A stretch of DNA of 64,000 bases from Tubulanus polymorphus (GCF_964204645.1 NC_134034.1:806001-870000), one strand, 5' to 3'; counted from the stretch's first letter, positions 1 to 40,364 are shown. A program made the numbers and translations. Notes: generated from the sequence alone by a model not told the origin.

Positions 1-190
1 ATCATGTAATTCTTATGTGCTCTGATCTATAGACTCTTCTAAAAAAAGATGGCTGCCTCCAAAATTCCGCCAATTACATCATAATATAAACGTGCTCTGA
101 TCTATAGACTGTTCTAAACAGATGTCTGCCTCCATAAATCCCCCTATGACATCATCAAATTGCCAACTAGTGACTTGATCTAATAGAGCC
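1..190. repeat. Partial cluster of the 76-bp dispersed repeat
   Basis: About two diverged copies of a 76-bp unit that recurs across the window. Its marks are CCTATGACATCATCAAATTG, a TCTATAGAC segment, TTCTAGAA and a GTCTGCCTCCAT segment. It lies just downstream of Kunitz gene 1, so that gene's 3' end and any further exon are interrupted by this repeat or lie outside the window. Confidence 0.75.
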
Positions 191-232
191 TTTTAGACCT
201 GTTCTAGAAGTCTCTTAACTTACCTAGATGTT

Positions 233-746
233 TCAACATTCTTTCTGGCACTGTTCCAGCGTGAGGAAGTTATTTGCATTTCCCTGGCAACCTCCGTACG
301 TGAACGACTGACAGGTCTTTGTTGATTGGTCAAAGTAAAATCTCGGCATCAGCGCCATACACGGTCCGGTATCCTTTGGTAGGAAGCAGGCAGCTTGAGG
401 GAAGAGAAATAGAATAACATCTTGTTTCAATTCAAAACTTGAGACCACTCAAAAATTGAATATACACGTTTTGCGAGACTGCTTACTTGAGTGTAACGCC
501 GCCTGGGAACACACGAAAACCGTCTACAAAAAATACGAATAAAATTCATGTAGTCAATTTGAATTTCTCTAGAAAAAAAAAACAAAGATGGCGCTGCCTC
601 CACGGTTTCTGGAAATGTCAACATTAGGCCTGAATATATGAAACAGGGTCGCATTGGGCCCAGTATAAGTTCAAGTCAATAAAATCAATAAGATATCTAC
701 TTACGCATAGCAACGCGACACAAATCAATAATTTATTCGACGCCAT
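233..746 (-). CDS. Kunitz gene 1: small secreted single-domain Kunitz/BPTI-like protein
   Basis: Three coding exons on the minus strand: 746-705, 523-487 and 393-233. They join in frame to 79 residues. Exon 1 (MASNKLLICVALLC) and the 37-nt exon 2 (TVFVCSQAALHS) together encode a hydrophobic signal peptide; exon 3 is one complete Kunitz domain. Cysteine spacing is canonical: C-x8-C-x15-C-x7-C-x12-C-x3-C. The family blocks GPC, FTYGGC and NNF are present. The P1 position after the second cysteine is Met, so trypsin inhibition is not expected from the sequence, and an elastase- or chymotrypsin-like target or a non-inhibitory role is possible. The stop codon directly follows the sixth cysteine. 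A good donor (TAG/gtaagt) lies only 9 nt after the stop, hinting at a 3'UTR intron and a lost C-terminal exon compared with genes 2 and 3. All three junctions are GT-AG. Confidence 0.85.
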
Positions 747-1462
747 TGTAAAGGGATTGCGATCTAACAGTCATGTATCTAACAGTCGACTGAACTCACG
801 TTGTTTTATACCCGAACCGGCGGAAACGGAATCCCGGACGTTATCACCACTATCTACTATAACGACGATTTAAAATTCACCGAAATCAAATGTATTTTTA
901 TCTTTTTCATTTTTTCGAGATTAACGATTTTCATTATTCAATACGCAATCCGACAGGTCACGTGACCGTGCGAAACGTTGCACGTGACCTTCCCTAGCAG
1001 ACGGCAAACAAAATCATCAACCACCTCTACTACATACTCGACTGTGAAGCTAGAGATGGTGGCTCGGGGGCCAAGGGCCCGTTCCATAGTCAAGAACTAA
1101 GGCAAATTGGTGTTCGATTGGTCGCAGAAGTAATTTTCCAGATTGGTTATAGAATAACATTAGATAAAAAATACGTCAAAAATGTATCTGTCTTGTGAAA
1201 TGGTTTTTATGATAATGGAACAATTAATCGGATTTTTAAATCAATTCTATCATAATTTCCAGAATTCCAGTTCCCCAGTTGTTGAATTGTTGCTGCCTAT
1301 TCGTCCAAATCCTGAAAGAAATAAGACTTGTCAGATCTATAATATATTTTGTTATGGTGACCACGTCGTTGTGTCGTCACTCGAAACCCTAGAGTTCCAC
1401 GACAGGTCTGTCGGTAAAGATTTCGAATATTTTTAACTCATTTCGAATATTTCAGAGTTAAC
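747..1462. other. Spacer between Kunitz genes 1 and 2, with the gene 1 promoter
   Basis: No further exon was recognised. Gene 1 reads leftward, so its promoter lies here. On the minus strand TATAAA occupies 810-805, about 60 bp upstream of the ATG. A perfect palindrome GGTCACGTGACC lies at 956-967, and a second CACGTG core at 981-986. The short open frame at 1182-1436 has no recognisable family and is probably chance. Confidence 0.5.
804..986 (-). promoter_or_regulatory. TATA box and paired CACGTG E-boxes upstream of Kunitz gene 1
   Basis: TATAAAA on the minus strand at about 810-804 is well placed for a start site near 775-780. The two CACGTG cores (in 956-967 and at 981-986) are the usual palindromic sites of bHLH factors. 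CACGTG also occurs next to the TATA box of Kunitz gene 3. Function is inferred from position only. Confidence 0.5.
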
Positions 1463-1550
1463 TCAACAAACCTTCATTGTACAAGAGCCTTGTTTCAGTA
1501 AGGCCGCGCATCTTTCGCAATCTTTCGGTTCTTTTTCTACGATGACCGAT
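1463..1550 (-). CDS. Exon 4 of Kunitz gene 2: C-terminal four-cysteine tail
   Basis: The exon joins in phase after ...YCID and encodes KSVIVEKEPKDC, then ERC, GSC and KVC followed by a stop. The homologous exon of gene 3 lies at 4369-4276. Between the two copies the start of the exon is diverged while EPKDCERCAALLKQGSC is kept, the pattern expected of selected protein sequence. I do not recognise this four-cysteine motif as a named domain. Confidence 0.8.
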
Positions 1551-3180
1551 CTATAAAATAACCAAACACAGTCTCAATCATTGTGCCCTACACGCAGCAC
1601 GCACGCACGCACGCACGCACGCACACCAATATTTTCAAATTATTTGTGTTAAGTCTGTAGGCTAACCCTGAGTTTGATTGGTCGAGATACGATTGTTTCT
1701 TGTTGACCAGGGCGTCAGAGTGGTGGACCCATACTGATCAAGTTGTTGGCCTATATTGTCGAAGTTGTAGGCTCACGTCGTTTAGGCCCGCCATATTAAC
1801 AAAGTTGTTGTTGTGGACACATATTGGCGTGCGCATTGATGGCTGGAGGATGGGCGCTTACACGAGATGGGGCGCTTTATTTAATCCCACAATAAATTCA
1901 GCCAAAAATGAAAAGTTCTATATTAAAATGATTATATTTCGAGCAACATTTCGGCTAAGCCATCATCGGGCGTACTGGACCTTCATTTTTGGCTCAATCT
2001 ATTTTGGGATCTCTCTCGTAAAAGCAGTCATAATTTGATTTGTGATAATTACTTGTCAATGCAGTATGCCTCGCAAAGATCCTTGGCGATGAAATTATTG
2101 CTATTTCCATTGCACCCTTCGTATAGGAACTTTTCGCATTTCTCGGTCTCTGTGTTGTAATAATATCTATAAGGTTTAGTGAAGCCATATGGGGTGTAAA
2201 GACAGTGACCAACTTCTAAAGGCAGATAACAAACCACTGAAAATCAGACAGAAAAAAAAACAATGTCAGTTCATCGCAAAGTAGTGAAACTCGTTATGGA
2301 GGACAGCTTATGCGGTGGTACTAGATAGTGAAACGGGGTTTACAGACATTTCTACCGAGTTGAGGGAAATATAGAAATGAGGTAATTGTGGAACTGAGGA
2401 ATGAACAACAGAGTTTGGTAGACAACTGTGAGCTGGGTGGATAACACTATCGACAGTGAGCATTGGAGAGAACGGAGGACTTGGTCATTGCACAACTTAA
2501 ATGAAGGACCATATGGGTCCAGTAGGATCAAAAGAGTTACTTTTGGGGACAAAAATCGATTTGTTCCAAGATTTGCAATTACGTAAACAGCTGATAGGGA
2601 TGAAATCATGGTGCACTGTGTACATTTTCAACTTTGATGATATAGCATGGTATAAGACTCACTGGCATATGGTAGAACAATCAGTACTATGTTCTTGATA
2701 AGGATATCTCTGGGAAAGCCCTTCTTAAGAGATTTCCAAGTGATGTCTTCATGGAGGGCTTTCCCTGTGATGTCATGAAACAAGGTCAAGCATCGATTAG
2801 CAGAATAGGGAAAAATTCTGTGAAGTTTTGCACATTTTCTCCCCCAGCACTTCCAAACGGCTTAGAGCTGATGGACGAAACTTTCCAGATCAACACCTAT
2901 CTCCCTCCTAGTGACAAAATATCGGCCGTGTGTATGTCCAGTAGTTACAATTAGGATGAACACAGTTGATCCTAAAAATGCGGAAAAACAAGAAGGACAG
3001 CCACATTACTTACTTCGTTTATACTCAGTGGGTGGTTCACTGTACACGCATATGGCCTACAAATTGAAATAGCTTATAATTATCAGGACTGGATCTAGGA
3101 GCCACCCAGGATAGCCCTGCTGTCCAAATAGATACTTCACATACCCAAAGACAGATAACTGCTATTGTAAGGTACTTCAT
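1463..3180 (-). CDS. Kunitz gene 2: secreted Kunitz protein with extended loop and Cys-rich tail
   Basis: Four coding exons on the minus strand: 3180-3145, 3056-3014, 2236-2053 and 1550-1463. They total 351 nt, 116 residues. Exon 1 (MKYLTIAVICLW) plus exon 2 (AICVYSEPPTEYKR) give the signal peptide and a short linker. Exon 3 is a Kunitz domain with C-x8-C-x21-C-x7-C-x12-C-x3-C; the second interval is six residues longer than the usual 15, placing extra sequence in the inhibitory-loop region. The residue after the second cysteine is Leu. Exon 4 follows the strong acceptor tttggttattttatag and encodes a linker and a tail containing DCERCAALLKQGSC and a final Cys before the stop (C-x2-C-x8-C-x4-C). 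The tail is nearly identical in gene 3, in the same phase, which supports it as coding. An in-frame TAA sits just past the exon 3 donor, so an unspliced form would stop after the domain. Confidence 0.85.
1596..1624. repeat. ACGC tetranucleotide microsatellite
   Basis: About seven perfect copies of the 4-bp unit GCAC/ACGC, just upstream (minus sense) of exon 4 of Kunitz gene 2. Confidence 0.9.
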
Positions 3181-3430
3181 CGTGTTGAAGGTTGACTGAT
3201 ATTGAGTCTACTCGGCATCCTGCTCTCTATATATTCAATCGTCCATATAAATATCATTCATTATCATTTGTTTGATCCATGCGTAAAAAATTGTGTAACC
3301 GTTTGCCGATAGAGCACATAGTCAACCGGGTATGAATTAATTTTTATGTTTACCAAACATGTTCTATCTATATTTTGCTTCTGGTGCATCTGAAGTCGTT
3401 CTCTCCCCATCCCTGTCGCAGGGTTCCCAA
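3181..3430 (-). promoter_or_regulatory. Promoter of Kunitz gene 2, part of a duplicated block
   Basis: A TATA-like ATATATAGAG lies at 3234-3225 on the minus strand, about 50 bp upstream of the ATG. The flank up to about 3430 matches the flank of gene 3 (5339-5590): shared landmarks are ATTCAATCGTCCATAT, TGTTTACCAAACATGT and ATCTGAAGTCGTTCTCTC. The duplication that made genes 2 and 3 therefore carried about 250 bp of upstream DNA with it. In gene 3 a CACGTG core sits by the TATA box; in gene 2 it is lost. Confidence 0.6.
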
Positions 3431-4275
3431 GGGTTGGCAAAAATCATTATCTATAAGCAGATTATAAATTTTCGATACCACGAAGTTACGACTGGAACGA
3501 CTGATCACACGGGTGCCAAATGGGCCAGAGCCTGGTTCCACGCTGCTGAGAGGGTGTCGCCAGGCGGAGAGGCCGGTTCAACGCTGCTGAGAGGATGTCT
3601 CCAGGCGCAGAGTGTTCCAGGCTAGAAAATGTGTCTCACGTTGAGAAGGTGCCTCCAGGTTCAATCTGAAAGAGCTAGGGCAGCACCGCATGTTGAGGAT
3701 GGTTCCAGCTACGAGAGCGTGTGCCTCCGGACTGCAGAGAAGGTGCTTCCAACGAGAGGAGATCTTCAGCCCTCGCTGGTGCTGTTTAGATAATCAATTC
3801 CAGTTTTAATTCGAATTTTATTTCATACATAAAAATCAATTTCTTAGTAACTGAGAAATGAATTTCAATCAAATATTTGCTATGATACCATGAATCTTAT
3901 ATTTCATTTCTCAATCACATACAACGATATAACTTATAAATTTACAATTTCCAAATGACATAGTTTTCAGTAATCTCCCCATCTATAGGAGAGACCAGTC
4001 CCGCATAGTAATATCGACTATTCTTCCTGCAAGAAATAGAATTTTATGGTGGCATTTCATTAATTTCATAAGGATTTTTGAAGCGATAAGATGACGATCC
4101 TCCGAGGCCAGATCCGTAGTCGAGACTTGAAACTAAAATCCTAAGACTGGTCACATGTTAGTCATTAGATTGTCTACAGAACTAAGATGGTCTCGGTCTA
4201 TACCCCTTGACTATGGGACCAGCCGCTGGTTTCGATGTCGAGTTTCTATATTTCAAACTATAATGATTTGATATT
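3431..4275. other. Spacer between Kunitz genes 2 and 3
   Basis: No gene recognised. On the minus strand an AATAAA (plus TTTATT at 3817-3822) is a possible polyadenylation signal for gene 3, about 450 bp after its stop. Positions 4085-4240 look like a diverged foldback element related to those at 13220-13350 and 54467-54596, with repeated 'actaaaat/aagac' and 'gactatggga' ends. Confidence 0.4.
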
Positions 4276-5338
4276 TCAAACTGCTAAACAAACCTTTACA
4301 ATACAAGAGCCTTGTTTTAATAACGCGGCGCATCTTTCGCAATCTTTCGGTTCTTCTCTGATCGTTGTTCTGAAAGAAAAAAAACAAACAGAATTTCTCA
4401 ATGTGCCAAATGCACCAATAGTGTCAAGGCTTAAGTCATGATCAAGCTAAACTATAATCAACAGACCCGGCAGTTATAGAAATGAACTGATTACAAATGT
4501 TATTGCGGTTTACAAAAGTGACCCGGCCGATTAGGAGAAACAAGGTTTCATTTTTAGCCCAATCATTGGTTTCTGAGATGAGGGCTCAGAGTTGTGATGG
4601 GTTCATAATACAGTTTTACCCATTTTAAACCAGTAATGCTCGGACAATGGTTGATATTTACTTGTAAATGCAGCGGGCCTCGCAAAGTTCCTTGGCTAGG
4701 AAGTTATTTTCATTTCCCTTACATCCACTGTAAAAGAATTTTTCGCAGTTCTTGGTCTCGTGGTTGAAGAAATATCTCGGAATTCCGATTTGATGCGCAT
4801 CATATATACAAACGCCTTTTATTGCAGGTAGGTAACACTCCACTATAGATTATAAATAGAAAAACACTTTCATTTCATATCAGGCCTACTTAAACACGAC
4901 CGGAATTCGGTGGAGGATATCTGTAGATTTTGGTGGACAATTGTGGAACAGATTTGAAAACTCGGAATTTGTGAATGGACAAGCGCGGGACTGGTTGGAC
5001 TTGGTGTATAGCTGGCCGCAACGTTACAGAACTTAGTGGACAAATGTAGGTTTTCACCCAGTCCTGGAAGTGGTTGCATCAACAGTGGACTTAATAGGCA
5101 ACAACTGTGTTTGCATGGCCACTTGCGGGTCGGGTGCACAGCTTCAAAAGATGCTGAAATACTGGCAGATATCACTTACTTGGTCTAAGCCCAATGCATT
5201 GACTGTAGGCGAAAATAGTCTGAAAATTTGAAAGAGACATTAGAATTAGTGCTGAATCTAGGACTGCTCCATGGTTACCGAATGTACGTAAGATGCACAT
5301 ACCCATAAACAGATAACTCCTATTGAAAGGTTGTTCAT
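4276..5338 (-). CDS. Kunitz gene 3: secreted Kunitz protein with extended loop and Cys-rich tail
   Basis: Four coding exons on the minus strand: 5338-5303, 5219-5180, 4842-4662 and 4369-4276. They total 351 nt, 116 residues, the same length as gene 2. Exon 1 (MNNLSIGVICLW) and exon 2 (TIFAYSQCIGLRP) give the signal peptide. Exon 3 is the Kunitz domain, C-x8-C-x20-C-x7-C-x12-C-x3-C, with five extra residues in the second interval and Ile after the second cysteine. Exon 4, behind the strong acceptor tttttttctttcag, encodes the tail EPKDCERCAALLKQGSC...KVC and ends LAV-stop. Exon order, exon phases and promoter flank match gene 2, so the two arose by tandem duplication. Inferred role: secreted protease inhibitor or matrix/defence protein; the altered loop makes classical inhibition uncertain. 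Confidence 0.87.
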
Positions 5339-5386
5339 CGTGTTGAATATTGAACTGATATTCAGTGGAGGGATCATCAGTTCAGT

Positions 5387-5403
5387 CACGTGCTCTATTT
5401 ATA
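5387..5403 (-). promoter_or_regulatory. TATA box with adjacent CACGTG, Kunitz gene 3
   Basis: On the minus strand TATAAATA (5403-5396) is followed directly by GAG and CACGTG (5392-5387). It lies about 60 bp upstream of the ATG, a good core-promoter position. Confidence 0.6.
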
Positions 5404-5926
5404 TTCAATCGTCCATATCAATATCATTTGTCTGATACGTCAAAATTGTTAAATAGTTTCAAGATAGTGAGTCGACACATTCTAAACCAGCGATGAATCA
5501 ATTTTATCATGTTTACCAAACATGTCCTATCTCTCAAATTGTTTCTAGTGGATCTGAAGTCGTTCTCTCTCCATTCCTGTCGAGACCGTGATTAAAGGGT
5601 GGGAGAGGGTGGCTCCAGCAAACGTGCTGACCGGAGAGAGCGGTACGATTTTGGAAGATGGGGATCCGCCAGACTGAGAGAGGGGGGGGGGGGGGGGTAC
5701 AGGATATCCTCCGACAAAAATGTAACCAAAAAAAATCATAAGTTTTTTTCAATTTTTGATAAAACTTTTATTTTAATGATTTTTTGTACATAAAATGCAA
5801 TTTCATACATTTGCTGTTCGTATAAGGAGCTTCTAAACACATGAGTTTCATACACGAACCGTTTCAGCAGAGAGATTATAAACACCGGCACACACCCTGT
5901 ACTTACTGGATCCAGTAAAACAAGTT

Positions 5927-6132
5927 TACAGTATAAGTCCTTTATAACGCCGCGGTTGGAACCGATGAAAAACATGGCGTTAAAGCGAATTTCGCCAACG
6001 TTATAAAGAATTGTGTTTATGGAATTTGCCTCATAGATTTGGAGAATTCGTTCTCTATGGAAAATGTTGGCGTTATTGTGAGCGATGGCTTTAAAATTAA
6101 TGATGGTAGCGTTATAACGGACTTTCACTGTA
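5927..6132. mobile_element. pogo/Tigger-like non-autonomous MITE, 206 bp
   Basis: Terminal inverted repeats are clear: TACAGTATAAGTCCTTTATA at the left and, reversed, TACAGTGAAAGTCCGTTATA at the right, differing at only a few bases over about 23 bp. The outer TA fits a TA target site. The motif 'GTTATAACG' beside the ends is typical of pogo/Tigger-type (Tc1/mariner superfamily) elements. There is no transposase. The minus-strand open frame across it is a by-product. Confidence 0.75.
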
Positions 6133-8149
6133 GTCTTATCTCCCAGCCCCAATCGGGGCCTGGCGAGAATTCGAGAATTTCTCTGCTTAAATTCGGTTAT
6201 GTTTAAATCCCATTTTACTAAGCAGTAGCGTGTCTACAAGGTTATAGTTAAGATCTCAGAGGGTCCACTGGACAGTCGTGACCAAAATCCATAAGTGACC
6301 ATCTGTCATTAGGTTGGTTATTATGAAACCAAGATGGTACCCACATCTTAACTTCGACTGCGCAACGGACCCGTTGTCTTGCCATTCCCAACTATGTTTT
6401 TCGTTAAGTCAGGAAGCAGGCAGACATGCAGGCTCGTTTTTCTGGGTTCGAACCCCGATTTAATCTATCGTGAATAAAGCAACAGTTGATTGGAAAAATA
6501 TTGAGCAATTTTAACGTTCAGAAACAGCACGACAGAGGGCGGCACCAGACTGTGTATCGTCTATAGGTAAAACCCTCATTAACATATGCAAACGAGATTG
6601 TCCATCCAGCACCAACCAATCAGAGCACAGAAAAACCAGGAGAGTCGTATGTCGCACATGGTAAATCGTATAAGACTTGAAACTTGCGACAATATGTACA
6701 ACAACTTACAACATTCTCGGATAAATATGACAGTTGAAAAATCAAACAAATATTCTCTAGAATAACCTTCTGAAAATCTACGACTCAAATATTGTTGTTT
6801 TATATTGTAAACGTCATTCAAAATCTTTTGACATTTCCGATCAACATTTCAACCATTTTTTGTCTTATTCGTAAAAATAGACAACAGACTATTCTCGCCC
6901 CATAACAACGAACGGACTGTATTGTTGCTAATTATTTGAATTTACTGTTGAACGATTGGATGAATTTTAATCAGCATTTAATCAATCCAATCAACGTCAC
7001 TCAATAAATTCATTCTTGATTTCAATCGTAATTTGTTAAAATGAAATACCAGGGGTCCGGTTCCACACAGCTGTGAGTAAGAGTCGAGTTTGAAATTAGT
7101 TCATTTTCAATGTTTTAACTCTGAGACTTAAACCACAGTCAGAACACTGTGGAACAAGATTCCTGGCCGCAAATTACGTTCTATATTGGAAGCTCTTAGA
7201 TTTTAGCAAATGTATAAGGACTGTACATAAACAGCCTACCCTAAACGCCCCCTAGCGAAACGTAAGAGAACCGATCGAGCCTATAATAAATGAATTGCAC
7301 GAAAGCAAATTGCTTTTTTTGCAGTTTGCGCTAAACTGAAACGTCAAACCTGACCTAACTAGGTCAAACAAAAACAAATTCAATTCAGAATATATTGAAA
7401 CTGGACACCAGAAAAAAATACGTTTTCAAATTATTTTCACAATTTTACATCAGTCGATTTGAGTAAGTCAATACAATAATTTATCTATTATATTATAATT
7501 AATACTAATAATAATAATAATTATCGATCATGCAAAAACTAATTGAATTATTCATTTACTGTACAGTAATTAACTATTTTTGATACAAGATTATTTAGAA
7601 ACTAACATTTTTTATACAAAGGATCCCGTTTCACAGTTGTGAGTTAGAGTTAACTCTGAACTCAAGATCCAGTTCCACAGTTGTGTGAGTTAGAGTTAAC
7701 TTAGGATCCAGTTAACTCTGAGTTCAAATTAGTTCATTTTCAATTAGTTAACTCAGAGTCTAACGTTAACTCGCAGGAGTCTGGCGAAGAGATTTACAAA
7801 GTACAAACATGAGCACAAACTGGGGGCCAGTTCCACAAACCTAATTCAAAATGAACAACATCTGAAATGAAAAGATCGCGATAAGTAACTGAACATAACT
7901 TTGTGGAACTGGTCCCTGGGTCCCGAAACATACAACAGTTTGAACGATTTTTAGAAAGGTCACTTCTATGAACTCTATAGACCGTTCCACGTGAACGTGT
8001 GTGAACCACGTCTGCGTTCTAATCGGTTATTGATTTAATAATAACAGACGAATTATCTATTTACAGACGAAAAATCGCGTTCAGAAAAAACGAAAAGAAT
8101 TTCAGTAGCATTTCGAATATTTAAGCAGATGACCGAGAACTATCACTAA

Positions 8150-8335
8150 CAAACAACATGGCCGCTGTTATCAGTCCACCAATGACATCACTAATTACAT
8201 GTCATATGGCTGTTATCAGTCCACCAATGACATCACTAATTACATGTCACATGGCTGCCACAGTCCACCAATGACATCACTAATTACATGTCACATGGCT
8301 GCCACAGTCCACCAATGGCATCACTAATTATGTGT
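8150..8335. repeat. Minisatellite of about 45 bp, four copies
   Basis: Units share CACCAATGACATCACTAATT and ACATGTCA-ATGGCTG, with the last copy diverging. It contains the same TGACATCA core as the 76-bp repeat but is otherwise different. Confidence 0.85.
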
Positions 8336-8705
8336 TTTTCTAACTAAATCAATCGTCAATGAATTATCTTCGATGATGTCATAGGGTGATATTACGAAAG
8401 TGGCCATTTTTCTCATATATTCACAAACGTAGGTCAAGGAAAATAGTCTATGCTTCAACAATGAACATAAATCCCGATTTTAGGAACACGGCGTAACAAT
8501 GTGAAGCTCGTCCAAGCACCTGTATTGTTTTTGTTGCTAGGCAACTTTATATAGTCACGACCGAAGCCCCCGAGCACCATCTGAAATAACGCGTTGCCAG
8601 GCAACTAGCACGTTTTATATGCCCGTCGAATAAATATCAATCTATGAATATATATATATATATATATATACGTTTGAAATTGGTTTCCATTGACAACTGA
8701 TCAGT

Positions 8706-38522
<29,817 letters not shown>

Positions 38523-39659
38523 AATACACTCCTCTACTGATCACGTGACCTACACGATGGCGCGTTACGACGACAAACATTCATCTGAATCCCAGGACAC
38601 GACGTCTTTAAATCCAAACAATGAGGCATCGAACACACGGAAAATTCTATCCAGAGTTCCTTAACAAATTGAGGATATCCACGGAACGAAATAAAGAGAA
38701 ATTCTTTGTAATCCTTTCTTTGGTAGTTAAGCTAATCCTACCTACTACGTTTCTCGAAATGAATGAATTTACACAAATTGACCCCCCGAGTTTCAGTAGG
38801 GGTAGCCGCCCTTTCCGTCAGTCAGTGGATAGACTGAGTCTGAGAAAAACAATACAAAAACTTTCAAAAAGAAACTTTTTTTTCGAATAACACTTTAACG
38901 CATTAACAACGGTAACTTATCATTGTAATCTAGAAGTGTTTATCCTGGTGTCATATTGCCTGCTTTCACCTGTTTAAAGTCCACCGTGAATTCATCATTA
39001 TTTCCCATTATTCCACATATTATTTTTAGCAGAAATCGCTCGAAATGAACCAAACCCGGAAATGATCGGTTTACACTAATCGGCGTATTGTACGAGTGAA
39101 CTAGCGGGTGTCGGATTCGGACGCGGAAACGGGTCATACTAAAAGGCTTCGATTCCGGCCTCAGACGCGGATCAGATATGTCGCAATTTTCCCGTGCCCT
39201 GAAAAAAATACAATGGCAATTTTTTTCAGGACATTTTTTTCCACCCGCATCAGATAGGCAGTCCGCATACGAGATTAGAATTATATTTGCTTTATCTAAT
39301 ATTTGAAATTACCAGCAGGGAAAGTTCTTACAGTACACTTTCTAGGAGAAACCTATCGAAACGTCGAAATAAGTTTACACCCGACTGCTTACCATTAGAT
39401 CTATGGTCTAATGGTTTGAATGCTCGGCCTGGCGTGCTTGAGGTCGCAGGTTCATGTCCTACCAGCGTTGGGGTTTCTTTAAGCAGAAATTTTGCCTGGA
39501 GACGCCCGATATGGCATCATGACACATAACAAGCAATTTCATTTTCCGTGAAATTGTTGTTATCTTGGTAAGAAGTAATAAGTTAACCGAAACAACATCT
39601 TGTGCAATGAATTTCCTCACTTATAGAAAGAGCCTCCTCCACAGACAAACTTAAATATT
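38523..39659. other. FMNL upstream region and FMNL-CNOT9 spacer
   Basis: FMNL reads leftward, so its promoter lies here. TCACGTGA with a CACGTG core is at 38541-38548, only about 20 bp before the ATG. No clear TATA box. Two short open frames (38621-38890 plus; 38940-39137 minus) show no recognised family. A tRNA-derived sequence lies at 39395-39475. Confidence 0.45.
39395..39475 (+). repeat. tRNA-derived SINE head (degenerate)
   Basis: TATGGTCTAATGGTTTGAAT is A-box-like and GTCGCAGGTTCATGTCCTAC is B-box-like, at tRNA spacing. The ends do not form an acceptor stem, so this is a SINE head or tRNA relic and not a working tRNA gene. Confidence 0.4.
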
Positions 39660-39671
39660 TAATACAAAATC

Positions 39672-39677
39672 TTTATT
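39672..39677 (-). terminator. AATAAA polyadenylation signal, CNOT9
   Basis: AATAAA on the minus strand (plus TTTATT), about 690 bp after the CNOT9 stop codon, with no better site nearer. It implies a 3'UTR of about 0.7 kb that includes the minisatellite at 39945-40345. Confidence 0.5.
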
Positions 39678-39944
39678 GCGACAAGAAATGTTACATTTTT
39701 ACACAAGTTTACAAGTTTATATTACACTTTTAAATTGAATTCTAAACCGTTATACAAGTTTTCAATATGATGTTTTAATTTCTTATAACTTTAAATTTGT
39801 CATAAATAATCAAAGCCCGCATGATGCAAATCCTTAAGATACAGGGAGATCTGAATCGTGATATATATCTCTAGATAAAATGGACTGTGCATTTGCCATG
39901 GAGTAGACTACCTCTAATTATCAAATGCTTCGATAAGAATGGGC

Positions 39945-40345
39945 AGTCTACTGTAGACCGAGTCAAGAGTGGACAGTCTACAGTAGACTAGAGACACAGC
40001 CCACAGTCTACTGTAGATCAGAGTCAAGAGTGAACAGTCTACAGTAGACCAGAGACACAGCCCACAGTCTACAGTAGACCAGAGACACAGCCCACAGTCT
40101 ACTGTAGATCAGAGACACAGCCCACAGTCTACAGTAGACCAGAGACACAGCCCACAGTCTACTGTAGATCAGAGACACAGCCCACAGTCTACAGTAGACC
40201 AGAGACACAGCCCACAGTCTACTGTAGATCAGATAGGATTGGACAGTCTACAGTAGACCAGAGACAACCCCACAGTCTACTGTAGACCAGAGGAAAGCTC
40301 AGTTCTACTGTAGATCAGAGACAAGCCCACAGTCCACTGTACCGT
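39945..40345. repeat. 29-bp minisatellite of alternating self-complementary units, CNOT9 3'UTR
   Basis: About 13 units of CAGTCTACAGTAGACCAGAG plus ACACAGCCCA, alternating with a form reading GTCTACTGTAGATCAGAG. GTCTACAGTAGAC is the reverse complement of GTCTACTGTAGAC, so the two unit types can pair. It starts just 20 bp after the CNOT9 stop. Confidence 0.9.
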
Positions 40346-40364
40346 ACAAACTTATTTCTGTTAT

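Larger units (their letters stand above)
5404..8705. other. Intergenic region between Kunitz gene 3 and the 3' end of FMNL
   Basis: No convincing exon. It holds a poly-G run (about 5682-5697), the MITE at 5927-6132, a foldback element (6200-6370), more foldback elements with CCAGTTCCACA-type ends (7054-7168, 7621-7790, 7826-7920), a four-copy minisatellite (8150-8335) and a TA microsatellite at 8648-8670. Part of the right end is presumably FMNL 3'UTR; I could not place its polyadenylation site. Confidence 0.5.

Noticed and set aside
5736-6152. 138-codon minus-strand open frame
   Set aside because: It covers the pogo-like MITE from end to end and has no protein family.
6405-6465. B-box-like GGGTTCGAACCCC, possible tRNA
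   Set aside because: Only the B-box core is present, with no A-box or stems at tRNA spacing; at most a SINE fragment.
39395-39475. Possible tRNA gene
   Set aside because: A- and B-box-like segments are present but no acceptor stem can be paired, so it was listed as a SINE head.
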